A DNA stretch of 64,000 bases from contig NZ_CP083566.1 of the NCBI RefSeq assembly GCF_025143985.1, positions 62,001 through 126,000 on the forward strand, read 5' to 3'. This DNA comes from Sulfitobacter sp. W027 (GTDB lineage: Bacteria; Pseudomonadota; Alphaproteobacteria; Rhodobacterales; Rhodobacteraceae). The translations under genes and the position numbers were made by a program. A model generated the notes under the pieces. The model was not told the DNA's origin. It worked only from the letters and a program-made list of their open reading frames with translations, and ran no database searches. Below are positions 51,806 to 59,840 of the stretch, one piece after another. The number at the start of each line of letters is the position of its first letter. The stretch's first letter is position 1.

Positions 51806-53269
51806 CGGATAGCTTGTGGGGAAGATCTCCTCGACCGGCGGATGAAACAGCGTCCGATCAGGATATTGTGCCACCATGCCATCGAACTGCGCCTGCGCGC
51901 GGCGGTGATACTCCCCCTCATCGACACCGGGGATGATGCCATCGCGCATGACGAATCGCCCGGCAATCATCACGTCAGACACATCACGGCCCGAGCCGTT
52001 CAGCAGCAGGGTTTGGATCGGGTCGATGCGCTGGCCGATGTCGGGGTTATCAAGGCGGATCACATTCAGATCCGCTGCCGCACCGGGGACGAGCCGCCCC
52101 AGATCTGGCCTGTTCAACGCCTCCGCTCCACCCAAAGTGGCGGCATTGTAGAAATCGGCGGCGCTCACACAGGTCGCATTCCCTTCGGCAATCCGGGCCG
52201 TCATCACGCCAATCGCCATATTCTGTATCATATCCGCCGGATGCGTATCGGTGCCCATGCCAATGGTCACCCCAAGGTCGCGGAAGCGTGGAAAGGACTG
52301 CATCACCTTCCCGCCCCGCGCCATTACCAGCGGGCAATGCACCAAGGCCGCGCCTGATTGGCACAGAATGTCATGGTCCGGCGCGTCATGGGTGATCCCG
52401 TTGACGCCCGATAGGAACAGACCATGCGGCAGGATCGTTGCGGGGGCGAAGAAGGTGGTGTCCCGCAGCAATTCCAGCGGGCTTTTGCCGTGCTGTTGCA
52501 ACACCAGATCGTATTCCAGCCGGGACTGGCAGCAATGCAGCCGGATCGGTACGTTATGGGCGCGTGCGGCGGCACCGCTTCGGGCCAGGAGGTCGGGCGT
52601 ACAGGTTTCGATCCGGTCGGGCGCCAGCATCGTCCGGATCAGCCCGCCGTGGGTGTTCTCATGGCGGGTGATGAAGGCTTCGGCATCTGCAAGCCCCTGA
52701 AACCCGCGCGCTTCGTCATAGTGAAAACCGATCTGCCGCTCCGCATTCACCACCAGATTGCCGCTGCGATAGGCGGGGCCAAGGTAGACCCGCAGCCCGA
52801 GGTCCGCTGCTGCATCCGCCGCGGCGTCAAACTCTTCCGCAGTCTCTCCCCAAGCGCGGTAAAACAGCGAAGCGATAGGCAGTGCCGTGGTGATGCCGTT
52901 GCGAATAAGGCGGGAGAAGGCGTAGCGTTTTTGAAGTGCCAGTTCCTCGGGCGAATACATCTCGCGTGGCCCGGCCTGCATATAGCTCTCGGGCCAGACC
53001 CGACCCTTGAGTTCGGGCGGATGATTGTCATAACCCAGCACGGTGGTGTCGAGGTCGGCCAGCGCGTCGAGGTCGATGAACCCCGGCCCAATCATGGCCT
53101 CTCCGAAATCGATGGTTTCGCTCACGTCACCGTCGAAGTCATCGCCGACGTGCAGCACCTTTTCCCCTTCAACGACGACCGTACCATTGCGGAAGAGACG
53201 GTGCTGGCCGCCTGCATGACCGACGACCCAAGCGGCGGTCAGAGCCGTGCGCCTCATGCCGTTTGCCAT
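51797..53269 (-). CDS. Amidohydrolase-superfamily protein lacking the N-terminal HxH metal motif
   Basis: 490 residues. The frame of an AtzA/TrzN-like amidohydrolase is clear: an N-terminal beta-sandwich, PGFID-type strand 1, IRLHCCQSRLEYD (strand 5 His), ILPHGLFLSGVN (strand 6 His), MGTDTHPADMIQNM (strand 8 Asp) and C-terminal GAAADLNVIRLDNPD. However, strand 1 reads GPGFIDLDALADLDTT, so the expected HxH is Asp68 and Leu70. The enzyme either binds metal differently or has a changed function. GGAGG precedes the ATG, which lies inside the 3' end of the cytosine-deaminase-like gene (16-bp overlap). It is last in the nine-gene operon. Confidence 0.85.
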   Translation of the reverse strand: MANGMRRTALTAAWVVGHAGGQHRLFRNGTVVVEGEKVLHVGDDFDGDVSETIDFGEAMIGPGFIDLDALADLDTTVLGYDNHPPELKGRVWPESYMQAGPREMYSPEELALQKRYAFSRLIRNGITTALPIASLFYRAWGETAEEFDAAADAAADLGLRVYLGPAYRSGNLVVNAERQIGFHYDEARGFQGLADAEAFITRHENTHGGLIRTMLAPDRIETCTPDLLARSGAAARAHNVPIRLHCCQSRLEYDLVLQQHGKSPLELLRDTTFFAPATILPHGLFLSGVNGITHDAPDHDILCQSGAALVHCPLVMARGGKVMQSFPRFRDLGVTIGMGTDTHPADMIQNMAIGVMTARIAEGNATCVSAADFYNAATLGGAEALNRPDLGRLVPGAAADLNVIRLDNPDIGQRIDPIQTLLLNGSGRDVSDVMIAGRFVMRDGIIPGVDEGEYHRRAQAQFDGMVAQYPDRTLFHPPVEEIFPTSYPLG

Positions 53270-54459
53270 GTCGCCTCCGTCACGCCGTCACGCGCCACGA
53301 TCTGTCCTCCGGAAATGACCAACCGGCGCGGCGGGCGCAGGGTGATCGCTTCCGAGACCGCCTCAACATCCACCAGCACCAGATCGGCGCGGCTGCCTTC
53401 GGTGAGGCCGTAGCCCTCAAGCCCCATCACCCGCGCCCCGTCGGTGGTGCAGGTGTCGAGCGCCCAGGCGACCTCAACATCGGCGCGGAAATTGTTGCGC
53501 AGGCCGACAAGCATCGCGCGTTCCAACATGCAGGCGTTGCCGTAAGGCGTCCACGTATCGCGGATGCCGTCATTGCCCGCACAGATCGCAATGCCCCGCT
53601 CGCGGCAGGCCGCGACCGAAGGCACCGGGCGCGAGGCAGGCGCAGTGGTGGCCAGCGACACGTCCAACGCCGCGATCCGGTCAAGCAGTGCGGCGACCCG
53701 CGCCTGATCGTTCATGCCAAGGCAGAAGGCATGGCTGACCGTCACCTTACCCTGCATCGCCAGCGCCTCGGTCCGATCGAGGATCATCTCAAGGCTGAAT
53801 GCGCCCATCTCACCCGGCTCGTGCAGGTGAATGTCGATTTGCTTGCCGTGTTTCTCAGCCAAGCCAAAAACGGCATCAAGCTGGCCCTTAGGGTCACGGT
53901 CAATGCCGCAGGGGTCCAACCCGCCGACAATCTCGGCCCCGTCGCGCAGGGCTTGGTCCATCAACTCAACTGTGCCGGGGCGGATCATCATGCCCGATTG
54001 CGGGAAGGCGACGATCTCGATCTGCATGACCTCGGCGTAGCGGTCCCGCGTCGCGGCGACCCCTTCGAAAAGGCGCAGCCCATGGTCGGTGTCGATATCG
54101 ACATGACTGCGGATCGCTGTCGTACCTTTGGATAGCGCCAGTGCCACCTGCCGCGACGATTGGCGCTCCGGGTCCATGTCCAACTCGTGGCGCAGATGGC
54201 GCTCGGTGTCGATCATCTGCTGCAGGCTTTTGCCCTGTTGATGTGGATGCCATGGCATGCCCCAAAGCGTCTTGTCGAGATGCGCATGGGCGTCGATGAG
54301 GCCGAGCAGGGCGAGCGCGTCGCTGCAGTCTTCGACGGTGACATCGCCAGTTGGCGTGACCTCAGGAGCGATCCGGGCAATGCGCCCCTCTTCGATCAAT
54401 ACATCGGTTTTCGCGGCACCCATCAGGCGCAGGTTCTTGAGCAGCAGGGGCTTGGTCAT
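53254..54459 (-). CDS. Amidohydrolase of the cytosine deaminase type
   Basis: 401 residues. Metal motif HxH in LGLIDAHAHLDKTLWG; SHVDIDTDHGLRLFEGV; IDIHLHEPGEMGAF (strand 5 His with the catalytic Glu as HxxE); VSHAFCLG (strand 6 His); and AGNDGIRDTWTPYGNA (strand 8 Asp). AHLDKT and the GNDGIRDTW loop are typical of CodA-like deaminases and their relatives acting on cytosine, isoguanine, creatinine or other cyclic amidines. All metal and catalytic residues are present, unlike the next gene's product. It is read 13 bp after the racemase gene. The specific heterocycle is unknown. Confidence 0.88.
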   Translation of the reverse strand: MTKPLLLKNLRLMGAAKTDVLIEEGRIARIAPEVTPTGDVTVEDCSDALALLGLIDAHAHLDKTLWGMPWHPHQQGKSLQQMIDTERHLRHELDMDPERQSSRQVALALSKGTTAIRSHVDIDTDHGLRLFEGVAATRDRYAEVMQIEIVAFPQSGMMIRPGTVELMDQALRDGAEIVGGLDPCGIDRDPKGQLDAVFGLAEKHGKQIDIHLHEPGEMGAFSLEMILDRTEALAMQGKVTVSHAFCLGMNDQARVAALLDRIAALDVSLATTAPASRPVPSVAACRERGIAICAGNDGIRDTWTPYGNACMLERAMLVGLRNNFRADVEVAWALDTCTTDGARVMGLEGYGLTEGSRADLVLVDVEAVSEAITLRPPRRLVISGGQIVARDGVTEATWQTA

Positions 54460-54472
54460 TTTCTGGTCCAGT

Positions 54473-55213
54473 CTATCTTGTCAGGGGGGCTAGGCGCGGC
54501 GGCGCTTCAGCGGCTTGTTTCACGCGGGGCAGGGCGTAGGCACCTGCCTTGCTGGTCAACAGCCCCGTGGCGGCCAAGCCCGCGGCCATGCGAATGGCAA
54601 AGCCCACGCCGTCGATCACCGGCACCCCGGCGTCGCGGCCCAGTTGCTCCAAATGCGCGCTCATGCCTGCGCAACCCAGGACCACGGCTTCGGCCCGATC
54701 TTCTTCGACCGACTGGCGGATCTTGCGGGCAATGAGGGGCAGAGTTTGCACGGGGGCGAACTCAAGGTCGAGCACCGGGATGTCGGCGGCATGGACCGCG
54801 CAGAGCGCCCGGCCACAGCCATAGCGATCCCCAAGGTCTTCGATGATCGGCACGGCGCGGGGCAGGGTTGTGACCACGGAAAAGCGCTTGGCGATCCTTC
54901 CGGCCGCGATCAGCGCGGCTTCGCACAGGCCGATCACCGGCCCCATCGCCACGGCGCGTGCGGCATCAAGACCGGGATCGTCGAAACAGGCGATCACATG
55001 GGCCACGGCGCCCTGCGCTTCAGCGGCGATAATGGCGTCGAGCATGGCGGGCACGGCGCGGGCCTCGTCGGCATAGCCTTCGATGCTGGGCGGCGTGCCG
55101 TGCGCGGTCACGGCCATGATCTCGATCCCCGGCCCGGCATGGGCGCGGGCGGTGCGGGCGATGGCTTCGGTCATCCCCACGGTCGAGTTTGGATTGATGA
55201 GGTGGATTTTCAT
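54473..55213 (-). CDS. Asp/Glu/hydantoin racemase-family protein
   Basis: 246 residues. The start MKIHLINPNSTVGMTEAIA is the hydantoin racemase signature, and the two catalytic Cys are in VIACFDDPGLDAA and VVLGCAGMSAHLEQL. The family includes hydantoin racemase, allantoin racemase, and maleate or arylmalonate enzymes. Next to deaminase/amidohydrolase genes, racemisation of a ring amide such as a hydantoin or allantoin-like compound is plausible. The ATG overlaps the flavin reductase stop by 4 bp. Confidence 0.87.
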   Translation of the reverse strand: MKIHLINPNSTVGMTEAIARTARAHAGPGIEIMAVTAHGTPPSIEGYADEARAVPAMLDAIIAAEAQGAVAHVIACFDDPGLDAARAVAMGPVIGLCEAALIAAGRIAKRFSVVTTLPRAVPIIEDLGDRYGCGRALCAVHAADIPVLDLEFAPVQTLPLIARKIRQSVEEDRAEAVVLGCAGMSAHLEQLGRDAGVPVIDGVGFAIRMAAGLAATGLLTSKAGAYALPRVKQAAEAPPRLAPLTR

Positions 55214-55845
55214 GGGGCGGCTTTCCGTGTCACGCCAGCGGGAGGCTGGGCGGGGGCCCTCAGCTCGAACTGTCGGTCAGAGGTGATGTAATTGTCAGCA
55301 TGCAGCCGCGCGATCGGCTGGTAGTTCTCGGGGCGCACATAGCGGCCTGCGTCATCAAGACAGTTGTCGCGGATATGCATCTGTACGACCCGACCCAGAA
55401 TGATCTCGCGCCGCTCGTATCTGATGGTCTCGGCCACCACGCATTCCATGGCGCAGGGGCTTTCCGCGATCCAACCGCCTTCGATCTGGTTGGCCGGCGT
55501 CATGGTCAGCCCGGCGGTGGCGATCTCGTCCACGTCCGGCTCATAACTGATGCCGCAGGTGATCATCGCTTGCGCCAGCGCCATGTCGACCATGTTGACA
55601 CAAAAGCTTTGTCGCGCGTTGATGTTGTTCACCGTGTCTTTGACTGTGCCATCTGGCCGGGTCTGGATGCCAAGGATCACAATGGGCGGCTCTTGCGAGA
55701 AGACGTTGAAAAAGCTCATGGGGGCCGCGTTGGCCACCCCATCGGGGCAAAGCGTCGTGACCAGCGCGATGGGGCGCGGGGCGACGAAGCTGGACAGCAG
55801 GCGGTAGCGGTCGCGCTCGGGCAGAGTGGTGAAGTCAAATTCCAT
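55210..55845 (-). CDS. Flavin reductase-like FMN-binding protein
   Basis: 211 residues from ATG 55845, which lies 4 bp after the ATPase gene; upstream in-frame codons lie inside that gene. The split-barrel fold is seen in RYRLLSSFVAPRPIALVTTL, VANAAPMSFFNVFSQEPPIV, and TVNNINARQSFCVNMVD. The family (DIM6/NTAB) supplies reduced flavin to monooxygenases or holds FMN in other redox enzymes. No partner monooxygenase is in the operon, so either the partner is elsewhere or this protein acts by itself. Confidence 0.87.
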   Translation of the reverse strand: MEFDFTTLPERDRYRLLSSFVAPRPIALVTTLCPDGVANAAPMSFFNVFSQEPPIVILGIQTRPDGTVKDTVNNINARQSFCVNMVDMALAQAMITCGISYEPDVDEIATAGLTMTPANQIEGGWIAESPCAMECVVAETIRYERREIILGRVVQMHIRDNCLDDAGRYVRPENYQPIARLHADNYITSDRQFELRAPAQPPAGVTRKAAP

Positions 55846-55849
55846 CCCG

Positions 55850-56887
55850 CTACTCCGCCGCCAGCCGCAGCCATGTCGGCAGCCGCCCTTCGTCCGCCGC
55901 GTGACAGGCCGATTTCTGACCGCCCGCGCGCAGGTGCAATGCCGGTGCCACGCTGCGGCAGGTGTCATTCGCCAGCGGGCAGCGCGGGTGGAACGAACAG
56001 CCGGGCGGGGGCGAGATCGGGTTCGGCACCTCGCCCGCCACCGGGGTCCGTTCGGTGCCGCCGACAGTGAGTTTAGGCACGGTTTCCATCAGCAGACGCG
56101 TGTAAGGGTGCTGCGGGTTCTCAAAGATTTGCTCCTTGGGGCCGACCTCGACGATCTTGCCAAGATACATCACCGCCAGCACATCGGCCATGTACCAGAC
56201 CACCGCCAGATCGTGGCTGATGAAGATGTAGCTCATGTTGAACTCATCCTGCAGGTCTTTCATCAGGTTGAGGATTTGGCTCTGCACACTCACGTCCAGC
56301 GCTGAGGTGGGTTCGTCACAGATCAGCAGTTCGGGCCGTGTCGTGAGGGCACGGGCGATCGAGAGGCGTTGGCGTTGGCCGCCCGAAAACTCATGCGGAA
56401 ACTTCTTGGCGTCGGCAGGGTTCAGGCCCACTTGGCTCAGCAGTTTTTCCACTTCGCGGGTGACCTCGGCGCGGGTCTTGCAGATGCCGAAGTTCTTTAG
56501 CGGCTCACCAATGATGTCACGCACCCGCCAACGCGGGTTGAGCGAGGCATAAGGGTCTTGAAAGATCATCTGCATCCGGCGGCGCAGTTCGGGGGGATTG
56601 CCGGGTGGCATATGGGTGATGTCTGTCCCCTCAAAGCGGATGGCGCCCGCGCTTGGCGTGTGCAGCCCCATCAGCAACCGCGCCACGGTGGACTTGCCGC
56701 AGCCGGACTCGCCCACCACGGCAAAGGTCTTGCCACGCGGCACGTCAAAGCTGATGTCGTTCACCGCCGTCAGGATGCGGCGCGGGCGGCGTTCCAGCAC
56801 CCGGTTGAGGAAGGGTTCGGACACATCGAAGCGCTTGGAGATATTCTGCACGCTGAGGATGTCGTCGGGGGCGATCTGGGGGGTCAT
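55850..56887 (-). CDS. ABC transporter ATP-binding protein, DppF/OppF-like
   Basis: 345 residues. Walker A GESGCGKSTVA, Q-loop MIFQDPYASLNPRWRV, signature FSGGQRQRLSIARAL, Walker B LLICDEPTSALD, H-loop FISHDLAVV. The C-terminal oligopeptide-transporter extension includes SPPPGCSFHPRCPLANDTC, the Cys-rich motif of this subfamily. It overlaps the DppD-like gene by 4 bp. Confidence 0.93.
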   Translation of the reverse strand: MTPQIAPDDILSVQNISKRFDVSEPFLNRVLERRPRRILTAVNDISFDVPRGKTFAVVGESGCGKSTVARLLMGLHTPSAGAIRFEGTDITHMPPGNPPELRRRMQMIFQDPYASLNPRWRVRDIIGEPLKNFGICKTRAEVTREVEKLLSQVGLNPADAKKFPHEFSGGQRQRLSIARALTTRPELLICDEPTSALDVSVQSQILNLMKDLQDEFNMSYIFISHDLAVVWYMADVLAVMYLGKIVEVGPKEQIFENPQHPYTRLLMETVPKLTVGGTERTPVAGEVPNPISPPPGCSFHPRCPLANDTCRSVAPALHLRAGGQKSACHAADEGRLPTWLRLAAE

Positions 56888-57849
56888 GCTGTCTCTCCAT
56901 AAAGGTGGCAGGCGACTTGGCCGGTGCCTGCATCCTGTGGCGCGGGGCGCAAGCTGTGGCAGTGTTCCATCGCACGCGGGCAGCGCGGGGCAAAGGCGCA
57001 GCCGGGGGCGGGGTTGCGCAGGCCGGGCATCGCGCCCTCGATTTGCGTAAGGCGGCGGTCGCGGTTGCCGATCTGCGGGATCGAGGCCATGAGGCCCCGC
57101 GTATAGGGGTGCAGCGGCTCTTCGATGACCTGTTTTACGTCGCCGATCTCGACCAGCCGCCCGGCGTACATCACCGCGACGCGGTCGGCGGTCTCGGCGA
57201 TCACGCCCATGTCGTGGGTGACCAGAACCACCGCCGTGCCATTCTCGCGGCAGAGCCGTTTCAGCAGGGCAAGGATCTGCGCCTGCACGCTCACATCAAG
57301 CGCCGTGGTCGGCTCGTCCGCGATGATCAGCTTCGGCTCGGCACAAAGCGCCAGCGCGATCACCACACGCTGCCGCATCCCGCCCGAGAACTGGTGCGGA
57401 TATTGGTCGAGCCGCGCCTCGGGGGCCGGGATGCCGACTTCGGCCAGCCAGTCGATGGCGCGCTGGCGGGCGGTCTTGTGATCAAACCCCAGATGCACGC
57501 GCATCGTGTCGATGAGTTGCTCGCCCACGGTATAGACCGGGTTGAGGCTGGTCAGCGGGTCCTGAAAGATCGCGCCGATTTCTTTGCCCCGGATGCGGCG
57601 CATCTTTTCGGGGGGCAGGTTGTCGATCCGTGCGCCACGCAGGCGCACCTCGCCCGAGCGGATCAAGCCGGGCGGTTCGATCAGCCCGGTAATCGCCGCC
57701 CCGGTGATCGACTTGCCTGCGCCGGATTCACCGACCAGCCCGAGGATTTCGCCTTCGTCGAGATCAAGGCTCAGCCCCTTGACGGCCTCCAACGGGCCGC
57801 GGCGGGTGGGGAATTCGACAACGATATTGTCCAGTTCAAGAAGTGACAT
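56884..57849 (-). CDS. ABC transporter ATP-binding protein, DppD/OppD-like
   Basis: 321 residues. Walker A GESGAGKSITG, Q-loop IFQDPLTSLNPVYTVG, signature FSGGMRQRVVIALAL, Walker B LIIADEPTTALD, H-loop VLVTHDMGVI, and C-terminal NPAPGCAFAPRCPRAMEHC with the clustered Cys that hold an iron-sulfur centre in OppD/DppD-type ATPases. It follows the DppC-like gene by 9 bp. Confidence 0.93.
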   Translation of the reverse strand: MSLLELDNIVVEFPTRRGPLEAVKGLSLDLDEGEILGLVGESGAGKSITGAAITGLIEPPGLIRSGEVRLRGARIDNLPPEKMRRIRGKEIGAIFQDPLTSLNPVYTVGEQLIDTMRVHLGFDHKTARQRAIDWLAEVGIPAPEARLDQYPHQFSGGMRQRVVIALALCAEPKLIIADEPTTALDVSVQAQILALLKRLCRENGTAVVLVTHDMGVIAETADRVAVMYAGRLVEIGDVKQVIEEPLHPYTRGLMASIPQIGNRDRRLTQIEGAMPGLRNPAPGCAFAPRCPRAMEHCHSLRPAPQDAGTGQVACHLYGETA

Positions 57850-57858
57850 TGGGGTACC

Positions 57859-58782
57859 TCACCGCAATTTGGGGTTAAGCGCATCGCGCAGCCAGTCGCC
57901 CAGCAGGTTCACCGCCAACACGAGGATCGCCAGTGCCGCGGCAGGGAAGACGACGACCCACCAGATGCCCGAAAACAAGAATTCATTGCCGATCTGGATC
58001 AGCGTGCCGAGCGAGGGCTGGGTGGGCGGCATGCCGACACCCAGAAAGCTCAGCGTCGCTTCGGTCAGCACCGCCATGCCGAGGTTGATGGTGGCGATCA
58101 CCAGCACCGGGCCAAGCACGTTGGGCAAGATATGCTTCATCATGATTGCCACCTTACCGGTGCCGAGCGTGCGCGCCGCCTCGATATATTCCTTGCGGCG
58201 CTCCACCATGGTCGAGCCGCGCACGGTGCGGGCGTATTGCACCCAGTTGGTCAGGCCGATCGATAGGATCAGCACGATGAGCGCCGACTCGGCCTGCGCC
58301 GAACTGGGCAGAGCGCCGCGCAGCACACCGTTGATGAGCAGCGCCACGAGGATCGGCGGGAAGCTGAGCAGGACGTCGGCAATCCGCATCAGCACCGCGT
58401 CGACGATCCCGCCGAGAAAGCCACCAAGCAGTCCGAGGGTTACCCCCATCACAGCGGCGAGGATCACACTGGCGAAACCCACCAGCAGGGAAATCCGCAT
58501 CCCGTGCATGATAGACGACAGCACATCACGGGCCTGCGTGTCGGTGCCGAGGAGGTAAGCGGTACTGCCGCCCTCGACCCAGAACGGGGGCAATTCACTG
58601 TCGAAAAGGTCCAGTTCTGCGATGTCGAAAGGGTTCTGTGGCGCGAGGCTCGGGGCAAAGATCGCCGTGAGGAACATCGCCAGCAGGACCAGCGCCGAGA
58701 TGACAGCCACCCGTGATTTACGGAAACTGTAGGTGATATCGCTGTCCCAGAAGGCGTACAGCATGGGCATGAAGTTTGACAT
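57859..58782 (-). CDS. ABC transporter permease, DppC/OppC-like
   Basis: 307 residues from ATG 58782, with GAGGAG 6 nt upstream; the longer frame overlaps the DppB-like gene. Helix 1 is VISALVLLAMFLTAIFAPSL, then YLLGTDTQARDVLSSIMHGMR, the DppC motif, and the coupling loop EYIEAARTLGTGKVAIMMKHILPN. Five to six helices in all. It forms the membrane channel with the upstream permease. Confidence 0.91.
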   Translation of the reverse strand: MSNFMPMLYAFWDSDITYSFRKSRVAVISALVLLAMFLTAIFAPSLAPQNPFDIAELDLFDSELPPFWVEGGSTAYLLGTDTQARDVLSSIMHGMRISLLVGFASVILAAVMGVTLGLLGGFLGGIVDAVLMRIADVLLSFPPILVALLINGVLRGALPSSAQAESALIVLILSIGLTNWVQYARTVRGSTMVERRKEYIEAARTLGTGKVAIMMKHILPNVLGPVLVIATINLGMAVLTEATLSFLGVGMPPTQPSLGTLIQIGNEFLFSGIWWVVVFPAAALAILVLAVNLLGDWLRDALNPKLR

Positions 58783-58792
58783 ATTCTGCTCC

Positions 58793-59779
58793 TCAGACGC
58801 CGCGCGCGGGCGTTCTCTCGGCCCGCAGGCGCGGGTCGGCGACGTTGTACAAAAGGTCGACCAGCGTGTTGATGACGACAAAGATGAAGGACACCAGCAC
58901 CAGATAGGCGGCCATGACGGGGACATCGGTGAAGTTCACCGCTTGGATAAAGAGGAACCCCATGCCCGGCCATTGGAAGACCGTCTCGGTGATGATGGCA
59001 AAGGCGATGAGCCCGCCCAATTGCAGACCGAAGATGGTCATCACCGGGATCAGCGTGTTCTTCAGCGCGTATTTAAAATGCAGCATCCGGCTGGGAATGC
59101 CCCGCGCCTTGGCGAACTTGATGTAGTCGGCACGCAGCACCTCTAGCATCTCGGCGCGCACCAGCCGCATGATCAGCGTCATCTGGAACAGGGCGAGCAT
59201 GATCGCGGGCAGGATTAGCGCTTTGAGGCCCGAGGTGGTGAGGAAACCCGTCGTCCACCAGCCTAGATCAACCACCGTGCCGCGCCCGAAGCTGGGCAGC
59301 CAGCCGAGGGTGACAGAGAAGACAAGGATCAGCAGGATGCCGGTCACGAAGGTCGGCACCGAAATGCCCAAGAGAGAGACCACCTGCAACCCCTGGCTCA
59401 GCCAGCCGCGTGGGTTCAGTGCGGTATAGATGCCCAAGGGGATGCCAAGCGCCAGTGCAAGGCTGGCCGCGACCAGCACCAGTTCGGCGGTGGCGGGGAA
59501 GCGTTCGGCCAGAAGGTCCGAGACGGGGCGGTTGTTGCGGTAGGATTGGCCGAAGTCGCCTTGGGCGGCATCGACGATGAAGCGCCCGTATTGCACCAGA
59601 ACAGGATCGTTCAGCCCCATCTTCTCGCGCATCTCGGCGCGGTCCTGAACGGTGGCATCTTCGGGTAGAAGGTTGGAAATCGGGTCGCCCAGAAAGCGAA
59701 ACATCAAGAAGGCGATCGAGGCGACGACGAGCATCACCAGCGCGGCCTGAATGATACGGCGGATAAGAAAGGCAAACAT
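58793..59779 (-). CDS. ABC transporter permease, DppB/OppB-like
   Basis: 328 residues from ATG 59779 with GGAGG 5 nt upstream. The N-terminal FAFLIRRIIQAALVMLVVAS and FLMFRFLGDPISNLLPEDAT fit the DppB type. The coupling loop ADYIKFAKARGIPSRMLHFKYALKN is standard. About six helices. Ten bp separate it from the DppC-like gene, and it follows the binding-protein gene after a small hairpin. Confidence 0.91.
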   Translation of the reverse strand: MFAFLIRRIIQAALVMLVVASIAFLMFRFLGDPISNLLPEDATVQDRAEMREKMGLNDPVLVQYGRFIVDAAQGDFGQSYRNNRPVSDLLAERFPATAELVLVAASLALALGIPLGIYTALNPRGWLSQGLQVVSLLGISVPTFVTGILLILVFSVTLGWLPSFGRGTVVDLGWWTTGFLTTSGLKALILPAIMLALFQMTLIMRLVRAEMLEVLRADYIKFAKARGIPSRMLHFKYALKNTLIPVMTIFGLQLGGLIAFAIITETVFQWPGMGFLFIQAVNFTDVPVMAAYLVLVSFIFVVINTLVDLLYNVADPRLRAERTPARGV

Positions 59780-59809
59780 GCTGGCCTCCGGCTGGCAAGG
59801 GAAGGGTGA

Positions 59810-59830
59810 CGGGCGTGGGGAGGTCGCCCG
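59810..59830 (-). terminator. Small hairpin after the family 5 binding-protein gene
   Basis: CGGGCG / CGCCCG arms (59810-59815 and 59825-59830 on the + strand) enclose a 9-nt loop, 11 nt after the stop in the leftward direction. No T-run follows. It is weaker than the corresponding elements in the other three ABC operons. Confidence 0.45.
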
Positions 59831-59840
59831 CCGGGGGAGG

